From Heterobilharzia americana (lineage: Eukaryota > Platyhelminthes > Trematoda > Strigeidida > Schistosomatidae): a DNA stretch of 64,000 bases. The stretch is taken from NCBI GenBank assembly GCA_944470555.2, contig OX104134.1:75014678-75078677 (forward strand), in the 5' to 3' direction. Below the pieces are notes generated by a model. That model searched no databases, was not told the origin of the DNA, and worked only from the letters and a program-made list of their open reading frames with translations. The position numbers and the translations under genes were made by a program. Of the stretch, positions 57,185 to 64,000 are shown piece after piece; position 1 is the stretch's first letter; every line of letters begins with the position of its first letter.

Positions 57185-59470
57185 AAACTGTCTCACTGAC
57201 AAAATCAATGTAGAACCTCACACACAGGTGCATCGGCTCAGTTGCCATACTTCACATTAGTATACAAAGAACAGGTGAATAGGAAAAGTGATATCTAAGT
57301 TGGCAAAGTTGTGTGACTGAAAAAACAATTTAAACATAACAGTTAAGATAAATATTCAAGATTTAGAAGACACTAAAGAGTGAATACATCTGCGCCATTG
57401 TGACTGATTTCTAGTCATGTCACTAACAGTCCTCAACCACTGATTCCTTTCGTCTCAGGGACCTTAACCATGCAGTCTACATCGCCCACAGAACTCAGAT
57501 CAGTAGTCATGGATTTCATCGACTGGTGCCAGTTATTGGTCTGACCACCCTGAACAGTCTTCCAACTTAATCCAACTTCACCTAGCATGGTACGTCAAGG
57601 TAGGCAGTGGCCAATGGTGAATATCCGCTCGACACACCCATGACCAAGCTTGAAACCTGCCTGGTCTCCTCAGGTTTGGTGTTCTCATTCTACACTCAGA
57701 TGTCGAATGATTATAGAACCTAGAACTTTAGACACTATTTTCATCAGACCGACTCCTCTATGGTTATCAACTGCACGAGGGGATTCCTCGCGTTTCTTGA
57801 AGACTGAGGCAGTCAGCAGTCGGAACCAGTCAAAGAGGATCATATCGGACTCCCGTACGCTATCTGAGACTCCGACTAACCCCACTTATGTTACCTGAGC
57901 ACCGTTTTTAAATATCTCCGGTACCAGCCCATCTGGCTTGGCCCTGCTGCTTTTCCCTAGTCCAGATTAGTTACAGCCTTCTCGACTTTTGTAACTGTTG
58001 GGACGGTCCAATCTCAATGTTTCATTCCCGATTCCATTGCATGGTGAGTAACAGAATGTTAACTGGAGGTCAGTTGAACTGTTCCTTGAAGTGTTCCCCC
58101 TACCCATCCTTCTAGTCGTCTCCTCTACGAGTGAATTCACAAACCCACCATTCTCTGCCATAGTGTCACTAACCATTCACCTTTTTATCTCAGTTCCCTT
58201 GATACGTTTAAGTAACTGTCTACTGCTAACTATCGCCACTGCCCTTTCAATCTCTTTAGCCTTCGCTGTACACTACTGCTCACGGTTATTGCGCAGACAT
58301 TTTGTCAGTTTACGTTCGAGGTGCATTCGCTCCTCGTTGTACTCGGAACCTGCAGGGATGTTTGCGTGGATTCATTAATTTACAAGAATTTGGTGGGATT
58401 AAATGGCCCTTTCTAATCGCTCTCCAGGAGTCAGTTACGATCTTCAACGCTTTTTCCACAGCACACCGAAGTCGGCGTCAAGCTCCTTCTGAATGAGTGG
58501 TCTTGTTCTGTCCAATAGCTCTTGAGCTGTGTTTGGAATAATCTTGTCGCTGTAGTTTATCTACGTTCATTCAAGTCTATGTGCCAACCGCTGACTTGAG
58601 GTCGGTGGATATCACGTCAGACAATGTCTCTATGTTTGTGATAGCCAGAAGTAGATGGTTCTCCGAGCACTGGTAGGAGGCGATCATCTTTATTTAACTG
58701 TTCACTAGGATGCCGAAAGTGACAACGAAATCAATTTCTGGCTGCATGATTTACTCAAATGTCTTGAAATCACCAGCTACGATAATCATATATCAGCGTT
58801 TTGCTTACAGTAGCAACTTAGACAGTTTTCGGTAGAACTCATCCTCACTTCATATGAGCTACAGTCAGTGGGTGCGTCAATAGAGATTTACAAAAAGACA
58901 GCGGCAAGTTTCACTGTTCTTCTTAGCTATCACTGCACAGAAGTCTGTCAACTGGGATCCAGTCGACCAGTGCACTTTCTGCTAGACCTACACGAGCAAC
59001 ATTCAACAGCAAACCATCCAATCTCCAGAAACTCGAAGGGTAAATTTTTAAATAAAGTTTTGTCCAGGTAGTGTTGAGTGAATGATCACACTTGAATCCT
59101 GTATCCATATCTGGCAAACACAGCACAGATACACAGTTTGAAATGCCAGTCCTGGCTAGCGAGGCTTTCTGGAAGAGCTGACGTAGGGTCCGGATGTGGA
59201 GAACTTCATTATGTAATTTGGTGCGCGGTCTCAGGAATACTAGTGATACTGTTCCGTGAACTCACACTATCGACAAGAGCTGCAGAGGTGGAATGTTGAC
59301 CAACGGAGATTAGGATGTGGAATGTGAATAATGATTGGTGACAAAGTTGTGAGGTTGTCTGACCCTTCCACGCTCCCCACACAACACGGGAGCAACAGTG
59401 AGCCGCAGCTTTAAAAAATGAGCCAAGGCAACTTTGCTTTTTGTCTTAATATCGGATAAATAATTATCTC
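57185..59470 (-). mobile_element. Family A copy with internal deletion
   Basis: On the minus strand the 5' end lies near 59400; the endonuclease begins near 59200 with IRTLRQLFQKASLARTG and SVLCLPDMDTGFK, followed by RVGLAESALVDWIPV (near 58970), YAPT-region and DH blocks to 58600. The RT N-terminal part at 57690-57890 has VFKKREESPRAVDNHRGVG and SIIIRHLS. At about 57600 it jumps from the NQAGF-type region to the C-terminal NWHQSMK block; the palm with its catalytic residues is missing. The 3' end (57290-57600) matches 51060-51440 in reverse. Left of it, 57185-57300 resembles 14585-14700. Confidence 0.72.
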
Positions 59471-59629
59471 TGGTTGTATTTGTAGTATTATCATCTTGGT
59501 TACACTCTGTCTCACTTTAAATTTGATATTTTGCTCTCAGTTTCATAATTCCCTAAGAATTTAGGCATTTTATTATCAAATCACCACGTGACAATAATTT
59601 GTGTCCACTGCCTATCTTTTCATACACGC
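59471..59629. other. Spacer between two family A copies
   Basis: No motif recognised. Confidence 0.5.
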
Positions 59630-61131
59630 ATCTTCATCATCATTAACATCAATATAGGACCCGGCATTACTGCGTAACGGTCCAAGTTGCTACGCCTCAT
59701 ATCGAGATATCAAGTAACAAGGCAATAAAATGGAGGATGAAGAAGGAAAGAAAAATCGGTCAAAGGAAGTAGAAGTAGAAAGTAGTAACAGAGAAAGGAA
59801 TAACGAGATGGTGAGATTAAGTACAGCGGTTACAATGAGGATAATGTATGTATGCATCTACTGCATTGACCGGTTCTCCGTCACATCACCTAGGGTCTTC
59901 AACCATTGGTTTTTCTTGTCACACGGACCCAACCGGCTAGCCTGTAAAGCCCAACATGGCTCAACGAATAGTCAAGGACTTCATGTATTGATGTCATTTT
60001 TGACTCTGGACGCCCTAAGCCATTTTTCCAGCCTGAACCTACTTCGACCAACATTGTGTGAAGAGGCAGACTGTGGCTAGGCATACGTAAAATGTGTCCC
60101 AGCCACCTCAGTCGATGACGGTTCACAGCTGTCTTACCTCCCCACTCTAAAACTCCACTTCTGACTTCTGCGTTACTCACGTGGTAACACCATGAAACAA
60201 GGCCCATGGTACGTAGACAACAATGGTTAAACAACAGAAGCCCTCTCATATCTTCTACCTTTAATGATCACGTTTCACAGCCATACAGCAGAACAGAGCG
60301 GACTGCAGCACAGTAGACAACCGGATATCGCGGCGGGGCCACAGACGGCGTAAGGTAGTAAAAATTAACCAAGCCTTTGGTATCCGTGAAGAGATTTCCT
60401 CGACCACTGAGCCACCAGGGCTGATCTGACTTCCTAGGTAGATGAAGTGTTCAACGCACTCAACCACTTCACTATTATTAGTCGGGGTATCGTTGAAGAC
60501 CAGTCCTGGAGCAACAATTTGCACCTGGGTGGAGAGAAACGCATCCCAAACATTCTCAAATTGCCACTCAACGTGTCCAGAAGACTCTGCATCCTGTCAG
60601 CGTCTTCACCTAACAGCATTATGCCATATGCGTATTCTAGATCTATCAAAACTCTCCTGTGATCAGGTCAATCCCTGTGTGGTCAGTTGACGAGAGGAAG
60701 ACCTCCGTAAGAACATCTATGATAAAATTGAATAGGAATAGAGACAGTGAACATCCTTGATGGACACCACTGAACGTACACAACTCATCCGATATTTCAC
60801 TATAGGCTCTAACAATCCCAAGGATGTTCGAGTAAAAAGCCTTCAATAGGGTGATGCGCTTACTCAGTACCCTTTCAATGAGAGACACTACCATAAGACT
60901 TCCTGCTGGATGGAGTCGAATGCCGCCTTCAGGTCGAGAAATACAACTACTGTCGGGCTTCGGTAAGCGTGCCAGTGTTCCAGAACCTGGCGGAGTGTGA
61001 ACATTTGGCCGATACATTCACAACCAGGTCTGAAAACCCTCTTGGTTATCTCCTGAGCTCCACTCAGGAGTCTTATAATTATAGAACCTAAAATCTTAGA
61101 TACTATGTTCGTCAGCTGATTCCTCTGTGGT
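59630..61131 (-). mobile_element. Family A older copy, RT to 3' end
   Basis: The 3' end carries a triplet tail (ATCATCATT on plus near 59637) followed by the family end sequence. On the minus strand, blocks include HRLRWLGHILRMPSHSLPLH (near 60130), DSS.VSLI..EVF with HQGCSLSLFLFNFIIDVLTE (near 60720), DLEYAYGIMLLGEDADRMQS (near 60620, YADD changed to YAYG), ECVEHFIYLGSQISPGG (near 60430). At the upstream edge it ends inside CTCTGTGGTTATCA, exactly where the younger element's tail begins. Confidence 0.8.
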
Positions 61132-61132
61132 T

Positions 61133-61152
61133 ATCATCATCATCATTATCAA
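61133..61152 (-). repeat. Triplet tail at the 3' end of the youngest family A copy
   Basis: On plus it reads ATCATCATCATCATTATC next to the element end, that is GAT-type repeats after the 3' end of the minus-strand element. Simple repeat tails are typical for RTE-type elements instead of poly(A). Confidence 0.75.
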
Positions 61153-61327
61153 CATAGGACCAGGCATTACTGCGTAACGGTCCGAGTTGCCACACCTCAT
61201 ATCAGCACATCAAGTAAAAAGGTAGTGAGGTGAAGGATGAAGATAAGTGAATGCAGTCAAAAGAAATATAAAGTACGAGAAGAAAGGAAAGAGGAGTGAC
61301 AAAATAGTGAGATTCGGTATAGCGTTG

Positions 61328-62165
61328 TTAAGATGAGGATAATGTGTGTATACATCTGCGCCACTGACTTCGGTTCTGAGCCATATCACCTAGGGTCTCC
61401 AACCACTGGTTCCTCTTGTCCCGTGGACCCCAACCACCTAGTCTGCATCGTCCTACATGGCTTAAACCAACAGTCAGAGACTTCATACATTGGTGCCATG
61501 TTTTAGTCTGGCCACCTCGGGCCTTTTTCCAGCCTGAACCCACCTCAGCCAACATTGTGTGACGAGGCAATCGGTGACTAGGCATACGTAGTACGTGTCC
61601 CAACCATCTCAGTCGATGAAGGTTCACAACCTCGTCGACTGACTTACCTCTTTTCCCTAAAACTCTACACCTAACTTCTGCATTACTCACATGGTGACAC
61701 CACGGAATACGTCCTATACTACGAAGGCAACGGTGGTCAAACACCTGAACCTTTTGTCTTCCACTTTCAATGGCCATGTTTCACAGCCATACAGTAGAAC
61801 AGAGCGGACTGCTGTGCAGTACACGCGACCCTTAATAGACAAACGAATATCACGGCGGCGCCATAGGTGGCGCAAATTGGCAAAAGCCAATCGAGCCTTT
61901 TGTATCCGTGCAGAAATCTCATCGGCAACTAACCCACCGGGTTGATCCTACTTCCCAGGTAAGTGAAGTGGTCAACACACTCAACCACTTCACTCTCTAT
62001 TGTTAACCGCGGTACCGCTGAAGACCAGTCCTGGAGCAAAAATTTGCATTTGGGTGGTGAAAATCGCATCCCAAACATTCTCAAATTCCCACTCAAAGTG
62101 TTCAGAAGACTCTGCATCTTGTCAGCGTCTTCACCTAACAGGACTATGTCATCTGCATATTCTAG
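61328..62165 (-). pseudogene. Family A RT C-terminal region, out of phase
   Basis: It resumes with DLEYADDIVLLGEDADKMQS (near 62160-62100; catalytic D-D kept), FGMRFSPPKCKFLLQDWSS, ECVDHFTYLGSRI (near 61960). In the next frame DEISARIQKARLAFANLRHL and LLYGCETWPLK (near 61790); in the last frame VQVFDHRCLRSIGRIPWCHH, HRLRWLGHVLRMPSHRLPRH and GQTKTWHQCMKSLT to RNQWLETLGDMAQNRSQWRR. These are all normal blocks of this family. Only the three frame changes prevent one continuous protein. Confidence 0.8.
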
Positions 62166-62167
62166 AT

Positions 62168-64000
62168 CTAAGGAAAATTCACCTGTGATCGGTCAACGTC
62201 TTTGTAATTAGGTGACGAGAGGGAAACCTCCATAAGAATATCTATGATAAAATTAAATAAGAATGGGGATAGTGGGCATCCTTGACGGACACCACTTGAT
62301 GAGTATAGCTCCCTGGACAACTCACCATAGGCTCTAACATGCCCACAAGTGTTCGAGTAGAGAGCTTTCAATAAGGTGATGTACTTACTAGGCACGCCTT
62401 TCAGTGACAGACACTGCCATAAGACTTCTCGATCAACGGAGTCAAATGCCGCCTTCAGGTCGAGAAATACAGCTATTGTCGGGCGTCTGTAAGCATGCCT
62501 ATGTTCCAGGACCTGGCGCAGTGTGAATATTTGGTCGATACATCCACGGCCAGGTCTAAAGCCTGCCTGGTTTTCTCGGGCTTGCTGTTCCCGAGCTCCA
62601 CTCAGGCGTCGGAGAATTATAGAACTTAGGATCTTAGACACTATGTTTGTCAGGCTGATTCCTCTGTGGTTATCACAAGAGGACTTCTCGCCTTTCTTGA
62701 AGACTGGGATGATGAGTGACTTAGACCAGTCGGAGGGGATCGTATTTGATTCCCATATACTGGCTAACACTTCCGTTAGCCTGACTAAGAGAACTCTACC
62801 ACCATTCTTGTATACCTCAGCAGGTAGTCCGTCTGGTCCTGCTGCCCTTCCCCGTTTCAGGCTACCTACCGCTTTCTCAACTTCTTCTAGTGTTGGGGGA
62901 CCTGTCTCTATGTCCCATTCAGGGTCCGACTGGATAGCGGGCAGCGCAATGGTGGCTGGAGGCCAGTTAAACTGTTCCTCAAAGTGTTCTGCCCATCGTC
63001 CCAGTCGCCTTCCCTGCGAGTGAATCGCCGATCCGTCCTTCTCCGCTATAACCTCACTAACTGTTGTTGACCATTTCCCCCCAGTCTCCTTAATAAGTCT
63101 AAATAACTGTCTACTGTTACCGATCGCCGCTGCCTTTTCCATCTCTTTAGCCTTTGCTGCCCACCACTGTTCACGATCGTTGCGCAGACTTTTCGTCAGT
63201 TTATTTTTAAGTTGCGCTCGCTCTTCATTGTACTCAGAGCCTGCAGGGATGCATTCACGTGCATCCATTAGTTTGGAAGAAGCTGCTGATATCCACTGGC
63301 TCTTTTTAGCCATTATCTTGGAGTCGGCTACAGTCTCCAGTGCTGCTTTTACAGTAGACTGAAGATGGCACCAAGCTTCTTCTGGATGAGTGACAGTCTT
63401 TTGTTCCGATAACTGCCTAGCCAACTTCTCACTGAACACGGCTTTGGTGTTTTCGTTGTCCAGCAGAACTCGTAGTGGTTTTGTTGCCAAATTTTTTCTA
63501 CGTCCATTGAGACGCAGGCATATACGTGCTCGGACCAACGCATGATCGCTGTCCAAACACGTACTCCAGAAGGAGCGGCAGTCTTCCACCGATCCTCTCC
63601 AGCGATGACTAATAGCAATGTGGTCTATCTGTGTCCATCGCTGAGTCGAGCTCGGTGGACGCCAGGTCAGACAGTGCCTTTCTTTATGTCTGAAATTTGT
63701 GCTGGCTAAAAATAGGCGGTTATCTGAGCATAGTTGTAATAGGCGATCACCGTTATCTGTACGTTCAGCTGGGATTCCGAAAGTGCCACCTAAGTGCCTT
63801 TCTGCCTCACTCAGTCTACCCACCTGTGCGTTGAGGTCACCTGCAACAACCACTACGTCCGAACGTTTGGCTTTCGAGAGGAGGTTAGACAGTTTATGGT
63901 AGAACTCGTCCTTCACTTCATCCGAACTACAGTCAGTGGGTGCGTAAGCAGAGATTACAAAGAGACAACGGCGAGTCTCACTATTCCTTTTAGTTCTCAC
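62168..64000 (-). CDS. Family A endonuclease-reverse transcriptase, partial at the window edge
   Basis: 610 codons with no start inside the window. Endonuclease (APE type): ISAYAPTDCSSDEVK (residues 16-30), VAGDLNAQVG (52-61, catalytic D and N), ERTDNGDRL (79-87), HCLTW..STQRWTQIDHIAI (109-130), SDHALVRARI (151-160, catalytic D-H). RT: GRAAGPDGLPAEVYK (384-398), SLIIPVFKKGEKSSCDNHRG (428-447), NQAGFRPGRGCIDQIFTL (478-495), FLDLKAAFDSVDR (513-525, motif A) and SGVRQGCPLSPFLFNFIIDI (569-588, motif B). The frame ends at VNFP, a few codons before the catalytic YADD, which follows in another phase. The nearby C-terminal blocks suggest one recent lesion. The protein nicks target DNA and reverse-transcribes its own RNA at the nick. 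Confidence 0.88.
   Translation of the reverse strand: MRTKRNSETRRCLFVISAYAPTDCSSDEVKDEFYHKLSNLLSKAKRSDVVVVAGDLNAQVGRLSEAERHLGGTFGIPAERTDNGDRLLQLCSDNRLFLASTNFRHKERHCLTWRPPSSTQRWTQIDHIAISHRWRGSVEDCRSFWSTCLDSDHALVRARICLRLNGRRKNLATKPLRVLLDNENTKAVFSEKLARQLSEQKTVTHPEEAWCHLQSTVKAALETVADSKIMAKKSQWISAASSKLMDARECIPAGSEYNEERAQLKNKLTKSLRNDREQWWAAKAKEMEKAAAIGNSRQLFRLIKETGGKWSTTVSEVIAEKDGSAIHSQGRRLGRWAEHFEEQFNWPPATIALPAIQSDPEWDIETGPPTLEEVEKAVGSLKRGRAAGPDGLPAEVYKNGGRVLLVRLTEVLASIWESNTIPSDWSKSLIIPVFKKGEKSSCDNHRGISLTNIVSKILSSIILRRLSGAREQQARENQAGFRPGRGCIDQIFTLRQVLEHRHAYRRPTIAVFLDLKAAFDSVDREVLWQCLSLKGVPSKYITLLKALYSNTCGHVRAYGELSRELYSSSGVRQGCPLSPFLFNFIIDILMEVSLSSPNYKDVDRSQVNFP

Larger units (their letters stand above)
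61133..64000 (-). mobile_element. Family A youngest copy, continues beyond the window
   Basis: The 3' end at 61133 has a tail of four ATC/GAT-type triplets. Coding runs on the minus strand from beyond 64000. The long endonuclease-RT frame is intact to 62168; three single-base frame changes (near 62165, 61950 and 61755) separate the YADD motif, the thumb/connection region and the C-terminal region. It appears inserted into, or abutted to, the older copy at 59630-61131. Confidence 0.82.

Overview
This is an intron- and intergene-like stretch of an AT-rich eukaryotic genome, most likely a schistosomatid blood fluke. The main reasons are a Smalpha-like short element that still carries a type I hammerhead core beside a tRNA-type B box, two RTE-like non-LTR retrotransposon families with strong protein resemblance to schistosome endonuclease-reverse transcriptases, several Penelope-like elements with GIY-YIG domains, a CR1-like (SR1-type) element and a gypsy LTR element. 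Bacterial gene organisation, tRNAs, rRNAs and CRISPR arrays were looked for and not seen. The species call is inference.

Almost all recognisable coding sequence belongs to mobile elements, and nearly all of it is broken. I use these working names. Family A is an RTE-like element with a DNA tail of GAT/ATC triplets and a YADD-type polymerase. Family B is a second RTE-like element with the FTYLG connection motif. Layout: a diverged solo LTR near 1.2-1.5 kb; family B copy 1 (4.47-7.09 kb), which carries two huge tetranucleotide arrays; a CR1-like RT relic (8.2-8.9 kb); a Penelope GIY-YIG relic joined to a hammerhead relic (9.2-10.3 kb); decayed family A copies (13-18.6 kb); a 981 bp element with 111 bp inverted ends (21.0-22.0 kb); Penelope pieces in both orientations (22.5-25.9 kb); a long gene-poor stretch with relics (25.9-33.3 kb); family B copy 2 (33.9-42.3 kb) split by a gypsy element with two identical 269 bp LTRs; a second copy of the decayed family A segment (42.4-44.1 kb); inverted Smalpha-like units (47.2-47.5 kb); more family A relics (49-51.4 kb); and, at the right, three family A copies, the last of which (61.13-64.0 kb) is the best preserved and runs off the window.

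Host genes are few. The clearest is the large final coding exon of a TM2-domain protein of the TM2D3/almondex type on the minus strand (52.2-53.0 kb). It has a single-base frameshift in a run of G. A Penelope-like element with pseudo-LTRs, a 5' hairpin and a 12 bp target duplication lies 33 bp upstream of its splice acceptor. A second candidate is a small acidic two-exon gene on the minus strand (45.8-46.3 kb) of unknown function. A short alpha-tubulin-like fragment (51.6-51.8 kb) looks like a pseudogene.

The most unusual structures are: the two array expansions seeded inside conserved retrotransposon codons; the mosaic duplication that rejoins two segments lying about 7.8 kb apart; the Penelope insertion next to a splice acceptor; and the foldback pair of hammerhead-bearing units. 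I did not find a clear new multi-gene system. All similarity statements are by eye from the sequence.
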